From positions 1-64,000 of the forward strand of contig NZ_JAGSNF010000024.1 in NCBI RefSeq assembly GCF_018139485.1: a stretch of 64,000 nt of DNA, read 5' to 3'. The notes beneath the pieces are model-generated. The model was not told where the DNA came from. It saw nothing but the letters and a program-made list of their open reading frames with translations, and did no database searches. Within the stretch, counting starts at the first letter, position 1. Each line of letters begins with the position of its first letter. A program made the position numbers and the translations under genes. The stretch is from Phycicoccus avicenniae. GTDB lineage: Bacteria; Actinomycetota; Actinomycetes; Actinomycetales; Dermatophilaceae. Shown piece after piece: positions 1 to 7,726 of the stretch.

Positions 1-540
1 TCCGAGGGCGAGGGGTCGCGGGATCCGGCTGCGGGGGAGGCGCACGATGCGACGTCGAACGATGCGTCGATCCCGGTGCCGGCCTCGGGTGCGGAGGTGG
101 CGGCGGGGGATCGTCCGGTGGAGGTGGTGATCCCGGCGATCGGGGTGCGGTCGTCGTTGGTGGACCTGGGGATCGCGGGGGACGGGACGATGCAGGTGCC
201 GTCGGACTTCGCGAGGGCGGGGTGGTTGACGGCTGCTCCGGCGCCGGGGCAGCGGGGTCCGGCGGTGATCGCGGGGCACGTGGACTCGCACGAGGGGCCG
301 GCGGTGTTCTTCCGGCTCTCGGAGCTGGTGGCGGGGGACGAGGTGCGGGTGGTGCAGGCCGATGGTGACGTGGTGTCGTTCACGGTGCGGGGGAAGGAGT
401 CGTTCGCCAAGGACGAGTTCCCGACCGACCGGGTGTACGGGCCGGTGCCGGGTCCGGTGCTGCGGTTGATCACGTGCAGTGGTGAGGTCGACCCGGTGTC
501 GGGCCACTACGTCGACAACACCGTCGTCTTCGCCTCCTGA
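1..540 (+). CDS. Class F sortase, 3' part (5' end outside window)
   Basis: The reading frame is open from the first base and gives 179 residues matching residues 62-240 of the complete sortase at 3449-4171. Sortases are membrane-anchored cysteine transpeptidases that attach or process surface proteins outside the cell. The His of IAGHVDS and the Cys of LITCSG are visible. The N-terminal membrane anchor is cut off. Over 540 bases the gene differs from the second copy only at 504 (C/T) and 528 (C/G), and homology ends at the stop codon. Codons often end in G (gtg, tcg, ggg), unlike the C-ending codons of most neighbours. If the window starts at a contig edge, the repeat could itself be why the assembly stopped here. 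Confidence 0.9.
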   Translation, partial: SEGEGSRDPAAGEAHDATSNDASIPVPASGAEVAAGDRPVEVVIPAIGVRSSLVDLGIAGDGTMQVPSDFARAGWLTAAPAPGQRGPAVIAGHVDSHEGPAVFFRLSELVAGDEVRVVQADGDVVSFTVRGKESFAKDEFPTDRVYGPVPGPVLRLITCSGEVDPVSGHYVDNTVVFAS

Positions 541-610
541 CCTGCGGCGACACCACGCCCAAGACGCAGGAAATCCGTCCGACCCCCTCGTCACGGCGTC
601 GATCCGCGTC

Positions 611-616
611 TAGAGT
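611..616 (+). promoter_or_regulatory. Possible -10 element upstream of the membrane protein gene
   Basis: TAGAGT lies in the 541-721 gap between the first sortase and the next gene. The TAG also closes the reading frame of the downstream gene, so that gene cannot start earlier. No good -35 box is visible. Nothing else is recognisable in this gap. Confidence 0.3.
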
Positions 617-721
617 CCCTCGACAGGGGATCCACCGCGGACCCCCGAGACCTGGAGCAGCAGGGCACGGCGCCCCCCTCCGGCCACGGGCCGGGACGGC
701 GACGTGGCGAAGGGTGGGCAC

Positions 722-2476
722 GTGCGGCCGATCGGGCTTGCCGTCGACGCGTTGCGGGGCAGCGCGCCGCTGCTCGACGCGTCCACGACCGCCGCCGACC
801 CCGGCTTCCTGCACGTCCCCGCCCGCGGGTGGGTGTTCGCCGTGCTCCTCGTCCTCGGGCTCGCGGGCGTCGGCACGGTGCTCGCCGGCACCTACGCCCT
901 GCTCGAGCAGCGACCCCGGGTGCCCGCCCGGACCCGCCTCGCCCGGTCGGTCCGCGCCGTGCGGGCCGCGCCCTCCCGTGACCGACTCGGGTCCTGGGCA
1001 CGTCACGACCTCGTCGTCCTCGCCCCGGCCGTCGTCCTCGTCCTGGCCCTGCGGCTCGCGGCCGGAACGGACGCCACCGGTCCGATCGTCGGTCTCGTCG
1101 TGGGGACCCTGGCCTGGTTCGTGGCCCGGCGGACGGGCGCCCCGCGCTGGGCCGCTGCTGTCGCAGTCCTGCTCGCGGGTGCGGCCCCGCTCGCCGTCGA
1201 CGGGCTCGCCGTGCCCCCCGCGGCGGCGGTCCCGGCCCTGCTCGCGCTCCTGCTCCTGCTCCGCGCCGACGGCGGCGCCACGCAGTCCCTGCTCGGGACG
1301 GCCGTCGCGGGGGTCATGGTGCTCCTCGCGCCGCCCCTCGTGCTCCTGGTCCCCGCGCTCGTCCTCCTCCTCGTCCGACGTCACGACGGCGAGGGGCGGG
1401 CGTCCGCGCTCGTCGCCCGCCTCTGTGCGGTCCTCACCGTCGTCCTCGGGGCCGGTGTGCTCCTGACCGCCCGCAGCGCCGACGTCTCCTGGACGAGCGC
1501 CGGTCTGCGGCTGCCCCCCGCTCCCGTGACGGCTCTGGGCCTGCGCGACCTCGTCGGGTCCGCCCCCCTCCTGCTCGCCGTCGTCGCCGTCGCGGTCGTC
1601 CTCGGAGCGGGGCTGCGCAGCGTCCGCCCGCTCTCCGTCGTCGTGCTGCTCGGGGCCGTGGCCGCGGCCGCGGGCGGACCGGACCGGGCCCGGGTCGTCG
1701 CCTCGGTCCTGCCGCTCGTGGCCGTCCTCGTCGCCGGGGTCGCCGCGGGGGTCTGGCGCTACCGGCCGACGCGCCTCGCCGGTCGTGACGTGCACCGGTC
1801 CGGCGGGATGCTCCTCGTCGGGGCCGCGGGGGTCGTCGTCGGTCTCGCCGTCGCCACCTGGGCCCCCGCCCCCGGCGACGGCACGTCCCTCGTCTCCGCG
1901 ACGTCGCGCGGCACGGAACCCTCCGCCGCCGGTCCGTCGCCGTCCTCGACGTCTCCGGCGAGCCCGACGCCCGAGGTGACGTCCACCCCGCAGGCCACGC
2001 CGGAGCCGCAGACCACGCCCGAGCCGCGCCCGACGGCCTCGACGGACCCGGGGCCCGGGAGCGGGGAGCCCTCGCCCGGCCCGCTCATGACCGCGAGCCC
2101 CGACGGGCAGGAGCCCATGGCCGCGGCGGAGGCCGGACGCCAGCTCGCCGAGAACCCGGCGATCACGACGACGACCCAGGCGCGTCGCACGCTGCGGGCC
2201 GGCGAGGTCGACCCTCGCGTGCTCGTCGTCCTCGCGACCCTCGCGGCCCGCTACGAGCTGACGGTCGAGGACTTCGCGGACCCGTCCGCCGACGGGCGCC
2301 GGTCGGTCCGGATCGGCACGGTCGACGGCCGTCTCGCGCTCGCGAGCTCGCCCGAGGCCGGGGACCTGGCCCGGTCCGCGACGGCGTTCAACGACCCCTT
2401 CCGCCCGCGGGCGAGCTACGAGCCGATCCCGGGCGGCCTGCGCCTGCTCACCCTCACCTTCCCCGAGCCCACGTGA
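722..2476 (+). CDS. Polytopic membrane protein with Pro/Ser/Thr-rich linker and soluble C-terminal domain
   Basis: About 584 residues. The first 380 or so contain roughly ten or eleven hydrophobic segments rich in Val, Leu and Ala. A linker dense in Pro, Ser, Thr and Glu-Pro follows, then a C-terminal domain of about 120 residues that is probably outside the membrane. GTG 722 is preferred over GTG 704 because GAAGGG ends nine bases before it. The gene is the first of a three-gene unit with the DUF4397 protein (19 bases downstream) and the sortase, so a role in cell-surface assembly is inferred from position. I recognise no catalytic motif and assign no function. Confidence 0.8.
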   Translation: MRPIGLAVDALRGSAPLLDASTTAADPGFLHVPARGWVFAVLLVLGLAGVGTVLAGTYALLEQRPRVPARTRLARSVRAVRAAPSRDRLGSWARHDLVVLAPAVVLVLALRLAAGTDATGPIVGLVVGTLAWFVARRTGAPRWAAAVAVLLAGAAPLAVDGLAVPPAAAVPALLALLLLLRADGGATQSLLGTAVAGVMVLLAPPLVLLVPALVLLLVRRHDGEGRASALVARLCAVLTVVLGAGVLLTARSADVSWTSAGLRLPPAPVTALGLRDLVGSAPLLLAVVAVAVVLGAGLRSVRPLSVVVLLGAVAAAAGGPDRARVVASVLPLVAVLVAGVAAGVWRYRPTRLAGRDVHRSGGMLLVGAAGVVVGLAVATWAPAPGDGTSLVSATSRGTEPSAAGPSPSSTSPASPTPEVTSTPQATPEPQTTPEPRPTASTDPGPGSGEPSPGPLMTASPDGQEPMAAAEAGRQLAENPAITTTTQARRTLRAGEVDPRVLVVLATLAARYELTVEDFADPSADGRRSVRIGTVDGRLALASSPEAGDLARSATAFNDPFRPRASYEPIPGGLRLLTLTFPEPT

Positions 2477-2495
2477 CCCTCCGAGAGGACCCCCG

Positions 2496-3452
2496 ATGAC
2501 CCCCACGACCGCAGCACGCCGTCGCAGCCCGATCCGCCGGCTCGCCGCCCTGGCCACGGTGCCGCTCCTCGCCCTCGCCGGGGCCGCGACCGCGGTCGCG
2601 GCCCCGGCCCTACACGCCGAGGCCGTCGAGACCGCCTGGGTCCGCGCGGTCCACCTCGTCCCCGAGCTCGGGGCGATGACGATCGGCCTCGCACCCTTCG
2701 CCGGGGACGGGGAGAACGAGCTGCCGCCCGGTGACGTCCCGGACGCCCCGGTCGTCGCCGGTGAGCGAGTGCTCGCGACCGCCGCGTCGTACGGCACGGC
2801 GGGTGAGTACCGGCAGGTGCCGGTGGGCGTCTACACCGTGACGGTGCGCCCGGCGGACGCCGACCCGACGTCCGACCCCATCCTCACCGGGACCCTCGAG
2901 GCCGAGGCGGGCAACGCCTACACGCTCGCCGGGCTCGGGACGAAGGACGACCCGCAAATCGCCTCGCTCGGCGACGACCTCGCCCCGCCGGACCAGGGCA
3001 GCGCGAAGGTGCGCCTGCTCCCCGCGGCCTCGGCGGCGGCGAGCGTCGACGTCGTCGCCCAGGACGGCCCGACCGTCGCGACCGACGCGCGGTTCGCGAC
3101 GCCCACCGGCTACGCCACCGTCCCCGACGGGCCGTGGACCCTCCAGGTCTCGCAGGCCGCGGACGAGGGCGGCGCCGACCTCACGACCGCCGACGTCGAC
3201 CTCGCGAGCGGCGCCGTCTACACGGTCCTGCTGCTCGACGGTGACGGCGGCTCGGTGCGCCTGGAGCCGCTCGTCGACGCCGTCGGCATGGGCACCCCGC
3301 CGCGGGACGGTGTCCAGACCGGTGGCGGCTGGGCCGCGGGCCGGGACGTGCCCGCCGGTGTCCCCGCCGGGCTCGGCCTCGCCCTCGCCGGGGGTGTCGC
3401 CCTGCTCGTCCTGCGTCGGCGGGAGCCGTCGGCGGTGCCCACCCGTCGATGA
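2496..3452 (+). CDS. DUF4397 domain-containing surface protein
   Basis: 318 residues. An Arg-rich N-terminus is followed by a hydrophobic stretch ending AVAAPA near residue 36, a typical signal peptide. The following region fits DUF4397, an extracellular beta-rich family (AWVRAVHLVPELG at its start, then VRLLPAASAAASVDVV). Residues of about 285-312 form a membrane segment followed by RRR. This resembles a sortase sorting tail, but no LPxTG precedes it; the nearest motif is VPAGVPAG. The start has AGAGGAC seven bases before the ATG in the wider context CCGAGAGGACCCCCG. Its stop overlaps the sortase start (ATGA), so it is the likely partner or substrate of that sortase. Confidence 0.88.
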   Translation: MTPTTAARRRSPIRRLAALATVPLLALAGAATAVAAPALHAEAVETAWVRAVHLVPELGAMTIGLAPFAGDGENELPPGDVPDAPVVAGERVLATAASYGTAGEYRQVPVGVYTVTVRPADADPTSDPILTGTLEAEAGNAYTLAGLGTKDDPQIASLGDDLAPPDQGSAKVRLLPAASAAASVDVVAQDGPTVATDARFATPTGYATVPDGPWTLQVSQAADEGGADLTTADVDLASGAVYTVLLLDGDGGSVRLEPLVDAVGMGTPPRDGVQTGGGWAAGRDVPAGVPAGLGLALAGGVALLVLRRREPSAVPTRR

Positions 3453-4171
3453 CCCGCACCGACCTGGCCCAGGTGGCCGCCGGGGTCGCCGTCGTGCTGG
3501 GTCTGGGTATCGCGGCTGCGGCAGCCGCCGGTCGTGGCGAGCCGGTGGCGATGCCGACGCCCGAGGTGTCGTCGTCGTCCGTGCCGTCGGCGAGTGCGTC
3601 GCCGTCCCCCGAGGTGTCCGCGGACGGGCCCTCCGAGGGCGAGGGGTCGCGGGATCCGGCTGCGGGGGAGGCGCACGATGCGACGTCGAACGATGCGTCG
3701 ATCCCGGTGCCGGCCTCGGGTGCGGAGGTGGCGGCGGGGGATCGTCCGGTGGAGGTGGTGATCCCGGCGATCGGGGTGCGGTCGTCGTTGGTGGACCTGG
3801 GGATCGCGGGGGACGGGACGATGCAGGTGCCGTCGGACTTCGCGAGGGCGGGGTGGTTGACGGCTGCTCCGGCGCCGGGGCAGCGGGGTCCGGCGGTGAT
3901 CGCGGGGCACGTGGACTCGCACGAGGGGCCGGCGGTGTTCTTCCGGCTCTCGGAGCTGGTGGCGGGGGACGAGGTGCGGGTGGTGCAGGCCGATGGTGAC
4001 GTGGTGTCGTTCACGGTGCGGGGGAAGGAGTCGTTCGCCAAGGACGAGTTCCCGACCGACCGGGTGTACGGGCCGGTGCCGGGTCCGGTGCTGCGGTTGA
4101 TCACGTGCAGTGGTGAGGTCGACCCGGTGTCGGGTCACTACGTCGACAACACCGTCGTGTTCGCCTCCTGA
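3449..4171 (+). CDS. Class F sortase (complete copy)
   Basis: 240 residues: N-terminal membrane anchor (about 8-28), a Ser/Pro-rich linker to about 95, then the sortase barrel. His154 (IAGHVDS) and Cys220 (LITCSG) are the visible catalytic residues. The third sortase residue is an Arg near the end of the barrel, often in the context YRDN in this class as I recall it; here the sequence is YVDN, with Val232 at that place. ATGA overlap with the DUF4397 gene implies coupled translation. The gene starts with neighbour-like C-rich codons and shifts to G-ending codons in the part shared with the copy at 1-540. Confidence 0.92.
   Translation: MTRTDLAQVAAGVAVVLGLGIAAAAAAGRGEPVAMPTPEVSSSSVPSASASPSPEVSADGPSEGEGSRDPAAGEAHDATSNDASIPVPASGAEVAAGDRPVEVVIPAIGVRSSLVDLGIAGDGTMQVPSDFARAGWLTAAPAPGQRGPAVIAGHVDSHEGPAVFFRLSELVAGDEVRVVQADGDVVSFTVRGKESFAKDEFPTDRVYGPVPGPVLRLITCSGEVDPVSGHYVDNTVVFAS
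3632..4171 (+). repeat. 540-bp direct repeat of positions 1-540
   Basis: Base-by-base comparison gives 538 identities. The two mismatches are 4135 versus 504 and 4159 versus 528, both in the last 37 bases. The sequences are unrelated after the stop codons. The left limit is unknown because the first copy runs off the window. Confidence 0.97.
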
Positions 4172-4257
4172 GGCCGGGTCGCGGGTTCGGTCCGGTGCCG
4201 GCCGTGTGGGATCCTGGACGGCCGAGCCACCCGCCCGCCCGAGCCCGGAGGAACCGC

Positions 4258-5496
4258 GTGCCCGCAGCCCCCGCCCAGGACTTCCGTCCGGTCATCCTCG
4301 GGGGTGACATCACCGCCTACACGCTCGTGCGCACGTTCCACGAGGCCTACGGCGTCCGCCCGCTCGTCGTCAACATGACCGACGGCGGACCGATCGCCCT
4401 CTCCCGGGTCTGCGACCACGAGTACGTCCCCGGCCTGGAGGACGCGGCAGTGTTCGTCGACGAGCTCGAGCGGGTGGGCCGCGAGCACGGGGGCGAGGGG
4501 CGTCCACCGCTGCTGCTCGTCGCCGCGGGGGACTGGTACGTCCGGATGATCATCGAGCACAAGGACCGGCTGGGCGCCTGGTTCGTCATCCCGTACGTCG
4601 ACCTCGGGATGCTCGACCGGATCGTCCGCAAGGACGTCTTCTACGGGATCCTCGACGAGGTCGGGGTGCCCTACCCGGCGACGGTCGTCGTCGACATGGC
4701 GGGCGACGCCGGCGAGGAGGACGACCTGCCGTTCGGCTTCCCCGTCGTCGCCAAGCCCGCCGACAGCGCGCTGTACCATTACGCCTCGTTCGAGGGGAAG
4801 AAGAAGGTCTTCGTCTGCGACACCCCGGACGAGCTCGCCGACACCCTGCGACGGGTCCGGGCGAGCAGCTACGACGGCAACTTCCTGCTCCAGGAGTTCG
4901 TCCCCGGCGACGACACGAACATGCGGGTCCTCACGTGCTACTCGGGTCGCGACGGGAAGGTCCGCTTCGGCTCCGTCGGGCACGTCCTCCTCGAGGAGCA
5001 CCACCCGCTCGCGATCGGCAACCCGTGCGTCATCGTCCACACCGAGCTCGACGAGGTGATCGAGCAGGCGCGCCGGTTCCTCGAGCACATCGGCTACGTC
5101 GGCTTCAGCAACTTCGACCTCAAGTACGACCGCCGTGACGGCACGTACAAGTTCTTCGAGATCAACGTCCGGCTCGGCCGCTCGAACTTCTACGTCACGG
5201 CCGCCGGCCACAACGTCGCCGAGTGGTACGTCCGCGACTGGGTGCGCGACGAGCCGATGGAGGGGTTGACGATCGCCCGCGGCGAGCACCTCTTCGCCTT
5301 CGTCCCGAGGTACGTCGTGAAGCACTACGTCCTCGATCCGGTCCTGCGGGACAAGGCTCTGGGGCTCATGAAGTCCGGCCGGGCGAGCGACCCGAACGTC
5401 TACGGCCCCGACCTCACCCTCACGCGGCGCGCCTACAACCTCGCCTACCACGTCAACCAGGTGCGCAAGTTCCGCGCGCACTTCGTCGCCCGATGA
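4258..5496 (+). CDS. ATP-grasp carboxylate-amine ligase
   Basis: 412 residues from GTG 4258, chosen because GGAGGA ends five bases before it; an ATG at 4195 is in frame but lacks a ribosome site. ATP-grasp ligases join a carboxylate to an amine using ATP. Visible features: VILGGDITAY at the N-terminus, FPVVAKPADS (ATP-binding Lys), LLQEFVPGDD, and FFEINVRLGRSN, the metal-binding end of the fold. The gene overlaps an Asp/Glu racemase by ATGA. Pairing a D-amino-acid-producing racemase with such a ligase suggests addition of D-Asp or D-Glu to a peptidoglycan stem peptide, as known for the D-aspartate ligase of enterococci; that role is inferred. Confidence 0.85.
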   Translation: MPAAPAQDFRPVILGGDITAYTLVRTFHEAYGVRPLVVNMTDGGPIALSRVCDHEYVPGLEDAAVFVDELERVGREHGGEGRPPLLLVAAGDWYVRMIIEHKDRLGAWFVIPYVDLGMLDRIVRKDVFYGILDEVGVPYPATVVVDMAGDAGEEDDLPFGFPVVAKPADSALYHYASFEGKKKVFVCDTPDELADTLRRVRASSYDGNFLLQEFVPGDDTNMRVLTCYSGRDGKVRFGSVGHVLLEEHHPLAIGNPCVIVHTELDEVIEQARRFLEHIGYVGFSNFDLKYDRRDGTYKFFEINVRLGRSNFYVTAAGHNVAEWYVRDWVRDEPMEGLTIARGEHLFAFVPRYVVKHYVLDPVLRDKALGLMKSGRASDPNVYGPDLTLTRRAYNLAYHVNQVRKFRAHFVAR

Positions 5497-6218
5497 GCGA
5501 GGTGCCGGTGCACGGCGAGCCGGGCGGGGTCCTCGGCGGGCTCGGGCCGGCCGCGACCGTCCACTACCTGCGCCGGGTCGTCGAGATGACCGACGCCGAG
5601 CGCGACCAGGACCACGTCGAGCTGCTCGTGTGGCAGCGCGGCTCGGTCCCGGACCGCACGGCGTTCCTGCGCGGCGAGGGGGAGTCGCCCGAGGACGCGC
5701 TCGTCGCCCACGTCGTCGACCTGGAGCGGGCCGGGGCGACCTTCGTCGCCATCCCGTGCAACACGGCCGTCGTGTGGGTCGAGCAGATGCGCGCCGCCGT
5801 CGACATCGAGGTGCTCGACACCGTCGACGAGACCGTCGCCGAGGCGATCCGGCTGGTCCCGGGGCTGCGCCGGCTCGGGCTGCTCGCGACCGACGGGACG
5901 ATCTCCGCCGGGACGTACGCGCGGTCGGCGGAGCGGGCCGGGGTGGAGCTCGTGCTGCCGGACGACGACGTCCAGCGCGAGGTCATGTCGGTCATCTACG
6001 ACGGGGTCAAGGCCGGGCGGCCGGTCCCCCGCGAGCGGTTCGACGCCCTCGTCGCGCACCTGAAGGACAAGGGCGCCCAGGGGGTCGCGCTCGGCTGCAC
6101 CGAGCTGTCGGTCCTGCACGGCGAGCAGGGGGTCGACGACCCGACGGTCGTCGACTCCATCGACTCGGCGGCCCGCGCCACGGTGCTGCGCTCCGGCCGG
6201 CCGCTGCGTAGGTCCTGA
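5493..6218 (+). CDS. Aspartate/glutamate racemase family protein
   Basis: 241 residues. PLP-independent amino-acid racemases use two cysteines as acid/base pair; here these are Cys89 in AIPCNTA and Cys202 in ALGCTEL. The N-terminus GGVLGGLGPAATV is the usual first strand and loop. Length and layout match the aspartate racemase branch. ATG 5493 overlaps the stop of the ATP-grasp gene, so the two proteins are probably made together. Likely role: supply of D-Asp or D-Glu to the upstream ligase. Substrate cannot be decided from sequence. Confidence 0.88.
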   Translation: MSEVPVHGEPGGVLGGLGPAATVHYLRRVVEMTDAERDQDHVELLVWQRGSVPDRTAFLRGEGESPEDALVAHVVDLERAGATFVAIPCNTAVVWVEQMRAAVDIEVLDTVDETVAEAIRLVPGLRRLGLLATDGTISAGTYARSAERAGVELVLPDDDVQREVMSVIYDGVKAGRPVPRERFDALVAHLKDKGAQGVALGCTELSVLHGEQGVDDPTVVDSIDSAARATVLRSGRPLRRS

Positions 6219-6230
6219 GGGACCCGACCG

Positions 6231-6839
6231 TCAGGGCGCCGGGTAGTTCTTCGCCGAGAGGTGGCGCGCGAGGTGGACGGCGTTCGCCGCTGCCATCGAC
6301 GTCGCGGAGGCGACGGCGTCGGGCGTCGTGTCGAGGTCCTTGTAGTCCGTGCCGGTCATCGCCTCGCCGTTCCAGAACGTGCACCCGTTCGCCGGAACGG
6401 TGAAGCCGACGTCGTTGAGGCACTGGAAGGTCATCGCGCAGATGTGGTGGGCGCCGTCCTCGTTGCCGACGACGACGGCGAGCGCGACCTTGCCGTGCGT
6501 GAGCATCCGGCCCTCGTCGTCGGTCTCGGCGAGCTCGGCGTCCAGCCGCTCGAAGACCCGTTGGGCGACGCTCGAGTGCTGCCCGAGCCAGGTCGGGGTC
6601 GCGAGGACGAGGATGTCGGCGCCGAGGATCCGCTCGCGGATCGCGGGCCACGCGTCGCCGTCCCCCATGTCGGTCTCCACCCCCGGCCGGACGTCGTGGT
6701 CGACGACCCGGATGGTCGACCCGGTGACCCCGTGGGAGGAGAGTGCCTCGAGGAGCTGACCCGAGAGCACCTCGGTGCTGGACGGGCCGGGCGAGGGCGT
6801 GAGCGAGCAGTTGAGGACGAGGGCGCTGAGGTCGGGCAC
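6231..6839 (-). CDS. Flavodoxin-fold NAD(P)H-dependent oxidoreductase
   Basis: 202 residues from a GTG preceded by GGGAGG. The fold starts with LSALVLNCSLTPSPGPSST, the phosphate-binding loop for FMN, followed by ADILVLATPTWLGQHSSV and VVVGNEDGAHH, as in FMN reductase/flavodoxin-like proteins. Expected to be a soluble FMN protein using NAD(P)H; the physiological acceptor is unknown. It converges on the racemase gene with a 12-base gap. Confidence 0.85.
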   Translation of the reverse strand: MPDLSALVLNCSLTPSPGPSSTEVLSGQLLEALSSHGVTGSTIRVVDHDVRPGVETDMGDGDAWPAIRERILGADILVLATPTWLGQHSSVAQRVFERLDAELAETDDEGRMLTHGKVALAVVVGNEDGAHHICAMTFQCLNDVGFTVPANGCTFWNGEAMTGTDYKDLDTTPDAVASATSMAAANAVHLARHLSAKNYPAP

Positions 6840-6940
6840 GGGGGCCTCCCGGGGGTCGACGGGCGTGCGAGGTACCCGGTGCGCTACCCGCGAGGTGGTG
6901 GGCTCACACCGTCCGAGGTCGACCGGAGGTGTGTCCGTCG

Positions 6941-7588
6941 TCAGCAGGAGGCGTCGAGCATCCCGACGAGCGCGCTCCTCTCGGTGGCGTCGACCTCGAG
7001 GTCGTACTGGTGCTTGACCTGGATCCAGGAAAGGGCGTACTCGCAGTGCCACCCGGTGCTCGGGGGCTGCCAGTCACCCGGGTCGCGGTCGCCCTTCGAG
7101 CGGTTGCTCGACGCCGAGACGGCGACGAGCTGGGGGATCGCGAGGTCGTTCGCGAAGGCCCTTCGCTCGTCGTCGTCCCACAGGTTCGCGCCCGAGCGCC
7201 ACGCCTCGGCGAGCGGCACGACGTGGTCGATGTCGAGGTCGGAGGCGTCGGTGAAGCTCGTGTCGTCGTAGACGCTGTCCCAGGTGCCGCTCGTCGCCCG
7301 GCACGAGGAGTCGAGAACGACGTCGCGGCCGTCCCGCTCGACGACCGTCTCCCGCGTCGTGCAGCCGTCGACGGTGATCCAGTGCGTGAACGCGTCCCGG
7401 TCGTAGCCGTCCGGGTCCTCGTACCCGACGTGCAGGCCGTCGAGCATCGTCCGGGACTCGGCGACCCCCGGGGGCGCCGGCGGCAGGGCCTGTGCGACGC
7501 CGACCGTCGCGGGCGTGGCGACGAGGGCGAGGAGGGCGGCGGCGACGAGACGGAGCCGGGTGCGGTGGCGCGGGGCGGGGAGCGTCAT
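6941..7588 (-). CDS. Secreted HNH endonuclease family protein
   Basis: 215 residues. Residues 1-35 form a signal peptide (Arg-rich start, LVAAALLALVA core, AQA cleavage site). The nuclease core is DIDHVVPLAEAW (Asp121, His122) and SSNRSKGDRDP (Asn162, Lys165), the DUF1524/HNH arrangement of secreted actinobacterial nucleases. Four Cys residues may form disulfides outside the cell. Probably a non-specific extracellular nuclease for nutrient recovery or competition; no immunity gene is seen beside it. Confidence 0.88.
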   Translation of the reverse strand: MTLPAPRHRTRLRLVAAALLALVATPATVGVAQALPPAPPGVAESRTMLDGLHVGYEDPDGYDRDAFTHWITVDGCTTRETVVERDGRDVVLDSSCRATSGTWDSVYDDTSFTDASDLDIDHVVPLAEAWRSGANLWDDDERRAFANDLAIPQLVAVSASSNRSKGDRDPGDWQPPSTGWHCEYALSWIQVKHQYDLEVDATERSALVGMLDASC

Positions 7589-7693
7589 GGCCCCGACGAT
7601 GCCGAAGGGTCGGTCAGGGGCGGGTCAACACCGCGTCCGGACTCCGTGTCCTTCCGGCCGCGGGGGGCCGCGCGTGACCGCTCGTGACTGGTG

Positions 7694-7704
7694 TATCGTT
7701 TAAC
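7694..7704. promoter_or_regulatory. Putative LacI-family operator (TATCGTTTAAC)
   Basis: AT-rich 11-mer 23 bases before the glycerate kinase start. The wider ATCGTTTAACCAT is symmetric at ten of thirteen positions. The identical 11-mer occurs at 20967-20977 in front of the long leftward operon, and a LacI gene lies between. Confidence 0.65.
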
Positions 7705-7726
7705 CATGAGCGTTGGAGCCCGTGCG

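Noticed and set aside
470-2797. A 775-codon minus-strand frame
   Set aside because: Shadow of the membrane protein gene; the translation is Arg/Gly/Asp-rich without any motif or start context.
6941-7588. HNH nuclease as part of a defence or toxin system
   Set aside because: It has a plain signal peptide, no immunity or delivery gene, and matches common secreted nucleases.
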